A stretch of DNA of 64,000 bases from contig JAVBLK010000019.1 of the NCBI GenBank assembly GCA_031553565.1, forward strand, positions 62,001 to 126,000. The letters run 5' to 3'. Made by a program: the position numbers and the translations under genes. Numbering within the stretch: the stretch's first letter is position 1; each line of letters begins with the position of its first letter. Below, piece by piece: positions 27,544 through 36,825 of this stretch. This stretch comes from JAVBLK01 sp031553565 (GTDB lineage Bacteria > Bacillota > Clostridia > Christensenellales > DUVY01). A model generated the notes under the pieces. The model was given only the letters and a program-made list of their open reading frames with translations, was not told the origin of the DNA and searched no databases.

Positions 27544-28644
27544 ATGGCGGCTACAACCGGCAAGGTCACGCTCAAGGCGAAAAATGATGAGGAAAAGGTA
27601 AAAAATCTGGAAACGGTCATCAGCCAGATCGAGAAGATACACGGCAAGGGCAGTATAATGAGGCTTAACGAGAATTTTGTCAGGTCCGTGGAATGTATAC
27701 CGACGGGCTGTCTGACGCTGGATATCGCCTTAGGCGTCGGCGGCGTGCCGCGCGGCAGGATAATCGAGATATACGGGCCGGAGTCCAGCGGCAAGACTAC
27801 CGCGACCTTACATATAATCGCCGAGGCGCAGAAATTGGGCGGCACGGCGGCGTTCATCGACGCCGAACACGCGCTTGACCCGCTGTACGCGCAGAAGCTG
27901 GGCGTCAATATTGCGGAGCTGTACGTTTCACAGCCCGACAACGGCGAGCAGGCGCTGGATATCTGCGAGCAGCTGGTCAGAAGCGGCGCCCTCGACATAA
28001 TAGTTATCGACTCCGTAGCCGCGCTTACGCCGAAGAGCGAGATCGACGGCGAGATGGGGCAGAGCCACGTCGGCCAGCAGGCGCGGCTTATGAGCCAGGC
28101 TTTAAGAAAGCTTACCTCGGTCGTCAGTAAGACCAAGACCTGCGTCATTTTCATCAACCAGCTGCGCGAAAAGATCGGCGTCATGTTCGGGAATCCGGAG
28201 ACGACGCCCGGCGGCAAGGCGCTTAAATTCTACGCCAGCGTACGAATCGACATAAGGAAGGGCGAGGCGATAAAAGACGGCGACGCTGTCGTCGGCAACA
28301 AGACCAAGGCAAAGGTCGTAAAAAACAAGGTCGCGTCGCCTTTTCGGACGGCCGAGTTCGAGATATTGTACGGCAAAGGCATTTCGGCCGAGGGCTGCAT
28401 AATAGAGCTGGGGATTACGCACGGTATAATTATAAAGACCGGCTCGTGGCTCAGCTACAACGACGAGAAGATCGGGCAGGGCAAGAACGCCGCAAGGGAG
28501 TTTCTGGCCGCCAACCCCACCGTAAAAAAGGAAATAGAGGACAAGATCAGGGCGGCGGCCGCCGCCAAGAATATTGCCTCCGACGGCGGAGACGCGGACA
28601 GCAGCTTCGAGGCCACCGAGGAGGGCGGTGCGTCCGAGGAATAA
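27544..28644 (+). CDS. recA: Recombinase RecA
   Basis: 366 residues. Walker A is GPESSGKT at 78-85. The conserved EIEGEMG-type loop 1 region (KSEIDGEMGQSHVG), the FINQLREKIGVMFGNPETTPGG segment (loop 2, quoted in parts: INQLREKIGVMFG, PETTPGG) and the C-terminal domain are intact. The last 25 residues are acidic, as usual. It performs homologous recombination and activates LexA cleavage. GGAG lies about 11 nt before the ATG. SOS control is indicated by the box in the promoter. Confidence 0.98.
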   Translation: MAATTGKVTLKAKNDEEKVKNLETVISQIEKIHGKGSIMRLNENFVRSVECIPTGCLTLDIALGVGGVPRGRIIEIYGPESSGKTTATLHIIAEAQKLGGTAAFIDAEHALDPLYAQKLGVNIAELYVSQPDNGEQALDICEQLVRSGALDIIVIDSVAALTPKSEIDGEMGQSHVGQQARLMSQALRKLTSVVSKTKTCVIFINQLREKIGVMFGNPETTPGGKALKFYASVRIDIRKGEAIKDGDAVVGNKTKAKVVKNKVASPFRTAEFEILYGKGISAEGCIIELGITHGIIIKTGSWLSYNDEKIGQGKNAAREFLAANPTVKKEIEDKIRAAAAAKNIASDGGDADSSFEATEEGGASEE

Positions 28645-28718
28645 TCGCGCCGCAGAAAGTAATAGTTATTATGAGGAGCGGCCAAATTGTGGAGATATCT
28701 TTTGGCGTATTTTTGGTT

Positions 28719-28796
28719 CAGAACAGTCAGCGGCATATAAATGCCTAAAATTTTAACGCATAGCTCTGCTATGAGCTAAAATTTTTGACAGTTCTG
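28719..28796. repeat. Palindromic repeat downstream of recA
   Basis: Ends CAGAACAGTCA and TGACAGTTCTG form an imperfect inverted repeat; inside are AAAATTTTA / TAAAATTTT arms around CATAG-CTCTG-CTATG. The centre TAGCTCTGCTA is shared with the centre of family A elements. Together with the family C copy at 28874 it fills most of the gene-free stretch 28645-29016. Confidence 0.6.
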
Positions 28797-28873
28797 CCCT
28801 CAAAAATCCATCCAAAATCTTATTACGCGACGACGAGCAACTTGCTTGCAAGGGTTGCGAGGAGGAGCGAGCA

Positions 28874-28970
28874 AATCGGTGTAATACCCCGCAGCTCGCT
28901 GCGGAAAGAATATTCAAAAACTTTGTTTTTGAATATTCGGATCCAGGGCTTGCCCTGGGGTTAATACCGA
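28874..28970. repeat. Triple-hairpin repeat, family C copy 2
   Basis: Outer inverted ends ATCGGTGTAATACCCC / GGGGTTAATACCGAT enclose three perfect hairpins in a row: CCGCAG-CTCG-CTGCGG, a 14-bp GAATATTCAAAAAC stem with TTT loop, and CCAGGGC-TT-GCCCTGG. Closely similar to 7385-7462. Confidence 0.75.
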
Positions 28971-29016
28971 TTTATTCTCCACAAAAATGTCCACTCCTCT
29001 ATCAGGTAAAAGAAAT

Positions 29017-30195
29017 ATGGAAAACGCAGTTAATTTTAACGAAATTTTGCTTCCGCGAAAAAATATCGACTTGTATAAGTGGGCAGTCATTGCCTGCGAT
29101 CAGTTTACATCCAATCCGAAATACTGGCGGGACGTGGAGGAGCTGATTGCAAACGAGTACAGCACCGGGCATCTGACCTTTCCGGAGATCTACCTGTCCG
29201 GGGATACCGCGCCGCGCATTGACGCCATAAACAAGGCGATGAAAAAGTATATCGCGGACGAGGTTTTCACGCACCACCGCGATTGCGCGGTTTTGGTCAA
29301 TCGCGCCACCAAATACAATCCGTCGCGGCTGGGGCTGGTATTATCAGTCGATCTGGAAAAATACAGCTTCGTCAATTCCGACAAAGCGCTTATCCGCGCG
29401 TCCGAGGGCACGATCCTGTCTCGCATCCCGCCGCGCATAAAGATACGCGAGAATGCCGCCGTAGAGCTGCCGCATATCATGCTGCTTATCGACGATAAGG
29501 AAAAAACCGTTATAGAGCCGCTCTTTGAAAAGCACAAAAAGGCCGTTCCTTTGTACGATTTTGACCTGAATATGGACGGCGGACATATAACAGGCTGGAA
29601 AATAACAGACAGCGCGTTCATAGAAAAAGCATTGTCCGGATTGATCAATGAAAAGACACTGACGTCAAAATACGGTAAAAACGATAAGATCATGTTTGCG
29701 GTCGGCGACGGCAACCATTCGCTTGCGACTGCAAAAACAGCATGGAACAATATAAAGCAAGGCCTAACTGAATCCGAACGGCTGTCGCACCCTGCCAGAT
29801 TCGCGCTGGTCGAGGTCAATAACATATATGACGAGGGCATCAAGTTCGAGCCTATCCACAGGGTCGTCATGGGGATCGACAGGCAGAAGTTTTTAAAAAA
29901 CCTGCCCCGTGTGACCTCCGATGCGGTGGGCAGCGTCGCCGAGATACAGGAATACATCGACAACTACCTTCTGGAAAACGGCGGCGCGGTCGATTATATC
30001 CACGGCCGCGACGAGGTGGTCAAGGCTGTAAAGGACAACGAATACCGCGGCGCCGCGGGCATCATAATGCCGCAGATGAAAAAAGAGGAATTTTTCAACT
30101 ACATTGTCAATAAAGGCACGCTGCCGCGAAAAACCTTTTCCATGGGCGAGGGCATCGAAAAAAGATATTATTTAGAGGCCAGGAAGATCCGTTAA
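29017..30195 (+). CDS. DUF1015 family protein
   Basis: About 392 residues from the ATG at 29017; an in-frame ATG at 28987 is possible but has no ribosome binding site, and neither is strong. The segment WAVIACDQFTS near the N-terminus and the VGDGNHSLATAK motif near residue 225 are typical of DUF1015 (HTPR-type) proteins. No biochemical role is established to my knowledge. Members often lie near serine or amino-acid biosynthesis genes; here the next gene is aspartate kinase, separated by a terminator-like hairpin. Confidence 0.82.
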   Translation: MENAVNFNEILLPRKNIDLYKWAVIACDQFTSNPKYWRDVEELIANEYSTGHLTFPEIYLSGDTAPRIDAINKAMKKYIADEVFTHHRDCAVLVNRATKYNPSRLGLVLSVDLEKYSFVNSDKALIRASEGTILSRIPPRIKIRENAAVELPHIMLLIDDKEKTVIEPLFEKHKKAVPLYDFDLNMDGGHITGWKITDSAFIEKALSGLINEKTLTSKYGKNDKIMFAVGDGNHSLATAKTAWNNIKQGLTESERLSHPARFALVEVNNIYDEGIKFEPIHRVVMGIDRQKFLKNLPRVTSDAVGSVAEIQEYIDNYLLENGGAVDYIHGRDEVVKAVKDNEYRGAAGIIMPQMKKEEFFNYIVNKGTLPRKTFSMGEGIEKRYYLEARKIR

Positions 30196-30304
30196 GCTTG
30201 CCGCGGCACAGGGCATTGACGGGTAAATATATATCCGGAATTTTCCCCAAAAAAACAATACAGTTTATTATAGATTTATGTTAGAATAGTTTTTAATTGA
30301 AAAT

Positions 30305-30356
30305 CGCTCTTTCTTCCGGCGGCGCAAAGCAGCCTGCCGCAAAAGGAGCGTTTTTT
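30305..30356 (+). terminator. Terminator or attenuator before aspartate kinase
   Basis: A long stem (CGCTCTTT pairing with AAAGGAGCG, one bulge) encloses an inner GCGGC/GCCGC hairpin and is followed by six T residues (30351-30356). It lies 110 nt past the DUF1015 stop and 70 nt before the aspartate kinase start. A TAGAAT string near 30282 could be a -10 box just upstream. Confidence 0.6.
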
Positions 30357-30427
30357 CGCCGGGCGCTTTCTTTCCGTTGGGTTTATTGAAAGCCGCTTTA
30401 TTTTATGAAGCCCGATCGTTGTTAAAT

Positions 30428-31750
30428 ATGTTTACGAAAGTAGTTAAATTCGGCGGCACCAGTATGGCTAATGCGGAGAATATCCGTAAAGTTGCCGATA
30501 TCGTTTTATCCGACCCGTCCCGGCGCATCGTCGTTGTGTCCGCGCCCGGAAAGAGGTACAAGGCGGACGAAAAGATCACCGATATGCTGTATCAGGTGTT
30601 TCACGACCTGCACCTGTCCGGCGCGATCGGAAAAGTATTCTATCAGATCGAGGCGCGGTACAAAGAGATAATAGCCGAATTAGGCCTAAATGTGGATATC
30701 GAGCGCGAGTTTAAAAAGATAAAGTCCGCGCTGGAGCACAATAAAAGCAAGGACTACGCCGCGTCACGGGGCGAGTACCTGGCAGGCGTCATAATGGCGG
30801 CAGTTCTGGATTTTGATTTTATCGACGCATCCGAGCTGATAAAATTCCGCGAGGACGGCACCTTTGACGCCGAGTATACCAACGACGTTGCAAAAGCGCG
30901 GCTGGAAAAGGCCAAAAAAGGCGTGGTCGTACCCGGCTTTTACGGCGCGATGCCCGACGGCGGCATAAGGACCTTTTCGCGCGGGGGCAGCGACATCACG
31001 GGCAGTATCCTTTCGCGGGCGGCGAACGTCATGCTGTATGAGAACTGGACTGACGTAGACGGCTTTTTGACCTGCGACCCGAAAATCGTGGAAAACCCGC
31101 GCCTTATCGACGAGCTTACCTATCGCGAGCTGAGAGAGCTTTCCTATATGGGTGCGGCAGTCCTTCATCCGGACAGCATTTTCCCCGTCCGCTATAACGA
31201 TATCCCGATCAATATAAAGAACACTTTCAACCCTTCCTATAAGGGCACGATGATCGTCGCAAGGCAGAGTCACAAGTCCGCAAGGACCGTTACGGGCATA
31301 GCGGGCAAGAAGGGCTTCTCCAACATCTTCGTGGAAAAATCCATGATGAACAACGAGCTGGGCTTTGTCAGAAAAATATTGTCCGTCCTGGAAAACATGA
31401 ACATCTCGGTCGAGCATATGCCGTCCGGCATCGACACGCTGTCCGTAATCGTCGAAAGCACGGCTTTGCAGGACAGGGTATCGCAGGTCAAGGAAGCTAT
31501 CTCCGCCGCCGTCAATCCCGACCACATCGAGATAACGAACGATCTTGCGCTGATAGCCACTGTCGGCCACGGCATGGCAAAGCGCAAGGGCACAGCCAGC
31601 CGCCTGTTCGCCGCGCTCTCAAAAGCCGATATCAATATTAAAATGATAGACCAGGGCAGCAGCGAGCTGAACATAATTATCGGCGTGGAAACCGCCGACT
31701 TTGAAAAGGCCATCAACGCGATATACAAGGAGTTCTACGTACACAACTAA
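30428..31750 (+). CDS. lysC: Aspartate kinase
   Basis: About 440 residues from the ATG at 30428, which gives the family N-terminus TKVVKFGGTSMAN; an upstream TTG at 30377 would add 17 unconserved residues. The kinase domain has KFGGTS and RGGSDITGS. Two C-terminal ACT domains (about 300-438) indicate feedback control by lysine, threonine or methionine-related effectors. It catalyses the first step of the aspartate family pathway; homoserine dehydrogenase, a later enzyme, is at 46827. No lysine riboswitch is recognisable in the short leader. Confidence 0.93.
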   Translation: MFTKVVKFGGTSMANAENIRKVADIVLSDPSRRIVVVSAPGKRYKADEKITDMLYQVFHDLHLSGAIGKVFYQIEARYKEIIAELGLNVDIEREFKKIKSALEHNKSKDYAASRGEYLAGVIMAAVLDFDFIDASELIKFREDGTFDAEYTNDVAKARLEKAKKGVVVPGFYGAMPDGGIRTFSRGGSDITGSILSRAANVMLYENWTDVDGFLTCDPKIVENPRLIDELTYRELRELSYMGAAVLHPDSIFPVRYNDIPINIKNTFNPSYKGTMIVARQSHKSARTVTGIAGKKGFSNIFVEKSMMNNELGFVRKILSVLENMNISVEHMPSGIDTLSVIVESTALQDRVSQVKEAISAAVNPDHIEITNDLALIATVGHGMAKRKGTASRLFAALSKADINIKMIDQGSSELNIIIGVETADFEKAINAIYKEFYVHN

Positions 31751-31841
31751 ACGGCTTTTTTCTTTGAGTGCAGGCGCGTCTAACTCGGCAAGGATTTATC
31801 AGTAAACACGGCTAAAGTTGTCAGTGCTTCAGATAGATTAT

Positions 31842-32828
31842 TCAGCTCATCATCTCCGCCGCTCTGTCGATAGAAATACCGTGCACTGCGGAGTTGATTG
31901 CCAGCGCTAATATATGGGCGCAGTCTTCACAGATCATGTCTATATCTTTCGGTGTCACGATAAGATCGCCTAAAAGATCGTTGACCACCTTGTTTATTAC
32001 GGCGGCTTTCATATTTTCATTGTTTTTATCTGCGGCATAATCAGGTGTCGGAGCATTCTCTTTACGCATAAGTGACGAAGTAACTTCGTCTATAACGTCG
32101 CCGGCGATCGTCGACGCGTACACTACCAGCGGCACGCCGATTGCTATCACCGGTATGCCCAGGGTTTTTTTGTCTAACCGGAAGCGGTGGTTGTTGACGC
32201 CGCTGCCGGGGGCGATGCCTGTGTCGGTGATCTGAAAGGCAGACGCCAGGCGCGATACCGCGCGCGACGCCAGGGAATCCACCGTTATTATGACGTCCGG
32301 CCTGACCTTACTTGCCGCGCCCGCAATGATGTCGAAGGTCTCGATGCCGGTCGTGCCCAGAACGCCGGGGGAGAGCGCGCATAAGGATTGCAGCGCGCCG
32401 TCCTCTTGGACTCCGCCCGTATGCCGTGTCACAATAAGCTTATTGCAAACCAGCGGGCCCAGCGCGTCGGCTGTCATCGACCGGTTGCCGAGACCCGCGG
32501 CCATAACACTGAACGTTTTTTTACTGACGCTTGCTTTAAGGCATCCGGACAGAGCGTCGGAAACGGCTGCCGCAGCGGCTTTCTGCGCCTTAACGTCCTT
32601 ATGGAACACACCGCTTGTTTCAATGGTCGTATAAAAGCCCTTGGGCTTGCCCAGGCGCGCGGAAGCGTTGTCGGTCGCTATCTCGACATCAGTGCGCTTT
32701 AGGCCGCCGCGCAAGCTGCTGACACTGACCACGCAGCCCGTTTTTTTGCCGCTGAGCAGCTCTACAGCCATATCAGTTCTGTACATAAGGTTATGTTCTG
32801 CGTTTCCAAACGTAAAAATACACCTCAA
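31842..32828 (-). CDS. gpr: Germination protease GPR
   Basis: 328 residues. GPR degrades small acid-soluble spore proteins during germination. The motif RTDMAVE near the N-terminus, GKPKGFYTTIE, GLGNRSMTADALGP and the DSLASRAVSRL segment are diagnostic. The TTG at 32828 would give a short pro-sequence before RTDMAVE, similar in length to that of Bacillus GPR; an ATG at 32786 would remove it. Neither has a clear ribosome binding site. It is divergent from rpsT, a conserved neighbour in spore formers, and convergent with aspartate kinase. Confidence 0.93.
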   Translation of the reverse strand: MRCIFTFGNAEHNLMYRTDMAVELLSGKKTGCVVSVSSLRGGLKRTDVEIATDNASARLGKPKGFYTTIETSGVFHKDVKAQKAAAAAVSDALSGCLKASVSKKTFSVMAAGLGNRSMTADALGPLVCNKLIVTRHTGGVQEDGALQSLCALSPGVLGTTGIETFDIIAGAASKVRPDVIITVDSLASRAVSRLASAFQITDTGIAPGSGVNNHRFRLDKKTLGIPVIAIGVPLVVYASTIAGDVIDEVTSSLMRKENAPTPDYAADKNNENMKAAVINKVVNDLLGDLIVTPKDIDMICEDCAHILALAINSAVHGISIDRAAEMMS

Positions 32829-32833
32829 TCTGT

Positions 32834-32862
32834 TTGCAAATCAAAGGCTTTTGTGATAATAT
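32834..32862 (+). promoter_or_regulatory. rpsT promoter
   Basis: TTGCAA (32834-32839), 17-bp spacer, TAATAT (32857-32862). A second TATAAT-like string lies closer to the gene near 32888. AAGGAAA precedes the GTG start. Confidence 0.55.
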
Positions 32863-32921
32863 AATGCAAGCAAAAAATAATTTGATATATAATATATTGT
32901 AAAGAAAAGGAAACTGAAACT

Positions 32922-33482
32922 GTGGCAAACATTAAATCCGCCGTTAAACGCGTTGAAACGAACCAAAAAAAGGCTGCGCAGAATAAATCCGCTTACAGCG
33001 AGATGCAGACAGCAATAAAGAAATTTAAGGCTCTTATTATGTCAAATAAGGCAGCAGACGCTGAAAAGGCGCTGCCCTCGGTCATTTCGGTCATCGACAG
33101 CACCGCGACAGCCGGGGTCATCCATAAGAACGCCGCAGCCCGCAGGGTGTCGGTTTTAAGCAAAATGCTTAACGACCTTAAGACCGGGAAATTAGTTATC
33201 GTTAAAAAGATCGACAACAAGGAACGCGCCGCAATGAAGGCCGCAGCCGCAAAAGCCGAAAAGGACAAGGTTAAGGCCGAGGCCGCGTTAAAGAGCGAGG
33301 CGTTAAAATCCAAGCGCGCCGAAAAGCCCGCAAGGCCTGTTAAAGAGGACCGCAAGCTGAAGAAGGCCGCCGCCGAGACCGAGGAGGTCCGCATCGAAAA
33401 GGAAGAGAAACCTGCTAAGGCGGAGAAACCCGCTAAGGAAGAAAAGCCCGTAAAGGAAAAGAAAGCCAAGAAGGCCGAATAA
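32922..33482 (+). CDS. rpsT: 30S ribosomal protein S20 with a long charged C-terminal tail
   Basis: 186 residues, about twice the usual S20 length (near 87). Residues 1-90 are a normal S20, starting ANIKSAVKRV and including the HKNAAARR.S segment that contacts 16S rRNA. Residues 100-186 are almost only Lys, Ala, Glu, Pro and Arg, with imperfect repeats of EKPAK type. The start is GTG with AAGGAAA upstream. The tail may be a lineage-specific rRNA-binding extension; it resembles the charged linker in RNase III from this window. A clean terminator follows. Confidence 0.94.
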   Translation: MANIKSAVKRVETNQKKAAQNKSAYSEMQTAIKKFKALIMSNKAADAEKALPSVISVIDSTATAGVIHKNAAARRVSVLSKMLNDLKTGKLVIVKKIDNKERAAMKAAAAKAEKDKVKAEAALKSEALKSKRAEKPARPVKEDRKLKKAAAETEEVRIEKEEKPAKAEKPAKEEKPVKEKKAKKAE

Positions 33483-33504
33483 AGATTTCAAATACCGTCA
33501 ATAC

Positions 33505-33535
33505 AAAGCCGCCGCATTTTTGCGGCGGCTTTGCA
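33505..33535 (+). terminator. rpsT terminator
   Basis: Perfect 12-bp stem (AAAGCCGCCGCA / TGCGGCGGCTTT) with a 4-nt loop, 22 nt after the rpsT stop. Confidence 0.8.
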
Positions 33536-33681
33536 ATTAACGGGTCGGGCGGCTGCCCATACGTCATTGGCGTGCGGCGGCGGTTTTATTGACATTAAGC
33601 GGATATATGTGATATTTTATTGTAAAAAGAATATAAGCAGTTATAAGAAGCAGGTAAGATACCATTTTTTAAAGCGGAAAT

Positions 33682-34515
33682 GTGAGCGGAATGAAAGAAA
33701 TTACAAACTACGAGGAACAGACATTTGAAAGAATAAAACATGTTTCTAAGACAGGAAAAGATTTTTGGTATGCGCGTGAATTACAAAATATTCTTGAATA
33801 TACTGAGTGGCGAAACTTTTGTAATGTAATTGATTCGGCGATAGAAGCTTGTTATAACAGCAATATAGACGCTTCAAACCATTTTGTTAGAGTCAACAAA
33901 ATGGTATCATTAGGAAGTGAAGCAAAAAGAACCATTAATGACATTGCTTTAACAAGATATGCGTGTTACTTGATTGTCCAAAACGCTGACCCAGCCAAGG
34001 AAGTAGTTGCTTTAGGCCAAACATATTTTGCAATAAAGACGCGGCAGCAAGAACTGGGCGAAAGCGAGCAAATGGCTGAAGATGAGAAAAGATTGTCAAT
34101 CCGCAAAGAAATGTCAGAACACAATAAGTCGCTTGCAGGTGCCGCCGCACTTGCCGGCATTATAGAGCCGCTTGATTATGCTATTTTTCAGAATAAAGGC
34201 TATCAAGGATTATATGGCGGACTAAGTGTTAAAGATATACATAAGCGCAAACAACTTAACGAAAAACAAAAGATATTAGATCATATGGGAAGCACTGAGC
34301 TTGCGGCTAATCTTTTTAGAGCGACACAAACCGATGAAAAAATCAGGAGAGAGAATATTGCCGGAAAAGCTGAAGCAAATCAAACTCATTACGAAGTCGG
34401 TTTGAAAGTCAGAAAAACAATTCAGGAATTAGGCGGAACAATGCCCGAGGATCTCCCTACTCCGCAAAAAAGCATTCAGCAGCTTGAAAGCGAAAAGAAG
34501 AGGCTGAAAGAATAA
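33682..34515 (+). CDS. dinD: DinD-like DNA-damage-inducible protein
   Basis: 277 residues from a GTG with AAGCGG about 7 nt upstream; the ATG at 33691 is an alternative. It matches the DinD family along its length: a Bro-N-like N-terminal part (FWYARELQNILEYTEWRNF), the VRVNKMVSLGSEAKR segment, and TRYACYLIVQNADPAKEVVALGQTYFA (read in parts: TRYACYLIVQNADPAKE, ALGQTYFA). E. coli DinD inhibits RecA-mediated strand exchange. The gene is clearly more AT-rich than its neighbours, suggesting transfer, perhaps from a phage or plasmid. No LexA box is visible upstream. Confidence 0.85.
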   Translation: MSGMKEITNYEEQTFERIKHVSKTGKDFWYARELQNILEYTEWRNFCNVIDSAIEACYNSNIDASNHFVRVNKMVSLGSEAKRTINDIALTRYACYLIVQNADPAKEVVALGQTYFAIKTRQQELGESEQMAEDEKRLSIRKEMSEHNKSLAGAAALAGIIEPLDYAIFQNKGYQGLYGGLSVKDIHKRKQLNEKQKILDHMGSTELAANLFRATQTDEKIRRENIAGKAEANQTHYEVGLKVRKTIQELGGTMPEDLPTPQKSIQQLESEKKRLKE

Positions 34516-34616
34516 CAAATACGAATTTGAAAAAGTATGAACGGGCATTAATTTTTCATTCTTTTTCGCGCGCACAAGTTGTCTAAGAGGTAGCAGGTAT
34601 ATAATGGAGTTTCTAC

Positions 34617-36701
34617 ATGGAAAAAATCGACGAAATCTTCGGCTGTAACGTGTTCAATGACGGAGCTATGAAAAAATGGCTTTCTGCGCCCGTATACAGC
34701 GCGATGCTGAAGGTGATAAACGAGGGCGGCGATTTGTCCGAGGCCGCCGCGTCCGAGGTCGCCGCCGCGATGAAGGACTGGGCGGTCGAAAAGGGCGCAA
34801 CGCATTACACCCATTGGTTTCAGCCTATGACCGGAATAACCGCCGAAAAGCACGACGCATTCATTTCTCCCGTGTCCGGCGGCGGGATCATAATGAAGTT
34901 TTCCTACAAGGAGCTTTTTAAGGGCGAGCCGGACGCATCCAGCTTTCCGTCGGGCGGCTTAAGGGCAACCTTCGAGGCGCGCGGCTACACCGCGTGGGAT
35001 CCCGCGTCATACGCGTTCGTAAAGGACAACACCCTCTATATACCGACGGCCTTTTGCAGCTTTGACGGCGCGTCGTTAGACAAAAAAACGCCGCTGCTGC
35101 GTTCTATGGACGCGGTCGAAAAGCAGGCAAAACGCGTGTTAAGGCTTTTCGGCAAGGAGCCGGTAAAGGTCATCCCGAACGTCGGCGCGGAGCAGGAATA
35201 TTTTCTTATCAGCAAAGAATTATACGAGAAGCGGCAGGATCTTAAATTTACCGGCAGGACGCTTTTCGGCGCCGAGCCGGCAAAGGGGCAGGAGCACGAG
35301 GGGCATTACTTCGGCAATATAAAGGACAGGGTCAAGGCCTTCATGCGCGAGCTGGATTACGAGCTGTGGAAGGTCGGCGTTTACGCCAAGACCGAGCACA
35401 ACGAGACCGCGCCCTGCCAGCACGAGCTTGCGCCCGTATATACCACCTGCAATATCGCCACAGACCACAACCAGCTTACTATGGAATTCATGAAAAAGGT
35501 CGCGTTCCGCCAGGGGCTGGCCTGCCTTTTGCACGAAAAACCGTTCATGAACGTCAACGGCAGCGGCAAGCACGACAACTGGTCGCTGTCGGCGGACGGA
35601 GAAAATCTGTTAAAGCCCGGCAAGGACCCGGCAAGCAATCTGCAATTCCTGCTGTTTATGACCGCCGTGATCTCCGCTGCGGACGAGTATCAGGATCTTT
35701 TGCGCCTGTCTGTCGCGACTGCGGGCAACGATCTGCGTTTGGGCGGGTTCGAGGCGCCGCCCGCCATAATTTCGGTATACCTCGGACAGCAGCTCACCGA
35801 TATATTCGAGGCGATCGCCGGCGGCAAACAGACGGCTGCGGCTGCGGCGGTAAACCTTAAGATCGGCGCAAAGCATGTCCAGCAGATCAAGCAGGACACC
35901 AGCGACCGCAACCGCACATCGCCTTTTGCGTTTACCGGCAACAAGTTCGAGTTCCGCATGGTCGGCTCATCCTTCAATATCGCATGTCCGACGTTTATTC
36001 TGAACGCTATCGTAGCCGACGCGCTGGACGATATGGCGGACACATTGGAAAAGGCGCCCGCGTTCGAGGCGGCGGCGCTCCAGCTTATAAAGGAAAAATA
36101 CTTAAAGCACAAGCGCATAATTTTCAACGGCAACAGCTATTCGGAGGCGTGGCGCGAGGAGGCTAAGCGGCGCGGTTTGTCCGAGCTGAAAACGACCCCC
36201 GACGCAATACCGTGCTACACCAGGAAAAAGAACGCCGATATGCTGGCGCGGCAGAACGTGCTGAGTATGTCCGAGCTTATAAGCCGCAGCGAGATCCTCC
36301 TTGACGGCTATGTTAAAACGATCGAGATCGAGTCGCGCACGATGGTGCAGATGGCGCGGCGCGAAATAATACCGGCAGTTATAAAGTTTGAAACTGCGCT
36401 GATCGACCTTATCAACGGCGCGAAGACGCTTGATAAGTCCGCGCCGATGACGGCGGAGACAGGCTTGTTCCAGCGGCTGTCGCGGCTGACAGGAAACGCC
36501 GACGCTGCCGTAGAAAAGCTGGATAAGGCTGTCCGCGCAGTTCCCGGCAGTATGGGCGCGCTGAAGTCCGCCGAATATTGCCGCGACTCGGTCCTGCCGC
36601 TGATGGAGGAATTAAGGAAGATCTGCGACGAGATGGAAACTCTGACAGGCAAGGATTACTGGCCTTTCCCCACGTACAACGAACTGCTTTTTACAATATA
36701 G
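34617..36701 (+). CDS. glnN: Glutamine synthetase type III
   Basis: 694 residues, the GSIII size rather than the 440-470 of types I and II. Diagnostic segments include THYTHWFQPMTG near residue 60, GAEQEYFLI near 195, KTEHNETAPCQHELAPVY near 260 and NGSGKHDNWS near 320. It makes glutamine from glutamate, ammonia and ATP as a cytoplasmic double-ring oligomer. GGAG lies 8 nt before the ATG. It is followed by the carA leader region and then by carA, carB, pyrG and guaA, whose products would normally consume glutamine. Confidence 0.96.
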   Translation: MEKIDEIFGCNVFNDGAMKKWLSAPVYSAMLKVINEGGDLSEAAASEVAAAMKDWAVEKGATHYTHWFQPMTGITAEKHDAFISPVSGGGIIMKFSYKELFKGEPDASSFPSGGLRATFEARGYTAWDPASYAFVKDNTLYIPTAFCSFDGASLDKKTPLLRSMDAVEKQAKRVLRLFGKEPVKVIPNVGAEQEYFLISKELYEKRQDLKFTGRTLFGAEPAKGQEHEGHYFGNIKDRVKAFMRELDYELWKVGVYAKTEHNETAPCQHELAPVYTTCNIATDHNQLTMEFMKKVAFRQGLACLLHEKPFMNVNGSGKHDNWSLSADGENLLKPGKDPASNLQFLLFMTAVISAADEYQDLLRLSVATAGNDLRLGGFEAPPAIISVYLGQQLTDIFEAIAGGKQTAAAAAVNLKIGAKHVQQIKQDTSDRNRTSPFAFTGNKFEFRMVGSSFNIACPTFILNAIVADALDDMADTLEKAPAFEAAALQLIKEKYLKHKRIIFNGNSYSEAWREEAKRRGLSELKTTPDAIPCYTRKKNADMLARQNVLSMSELISRSEILLDGYVKTIEIESRTMVQMARREIIPAVIKFETALIDLINGAKTLDKSAPMTAETGLFQRLSRLTGNADAAVEKLDKAVRAVPGSMGALKSAEYCRDSVLPLMEELRKICDEMETLTGKDYWPFPTYNELLFTI

Positions 36702-36788
36702 CAGGGGCATCAGTGGCAGTAAACAAAAAATTTACAACTTAATCATAAATATTGAACAATAATTTTTTTGATTTTTTTTGGTATATGC

Positions 36789-36817
36789 TTGATTTTTGCA
36801 GCCGGAAATGATAGAAT
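36789..36817 (+). promoter_or_regulatory. Promoter of the carA leader
   Basis: TTGATT (36789-36794), 17-bp spacer, TAGAAT (36812-36817). Eight nt separate the -10 box from the ATG of a 20-codon open frame (36826) that runs into a terminator. Confidence 0.6.
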
Positions 36818-36825
36818 AATTGCTG

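Noticed and set aside
30196..30427. Lysine riboswitch before aspartate kinase
   Set aside because: The stretch after the likely promoter is under 150 nt and lacks the conserved multi-helix core.
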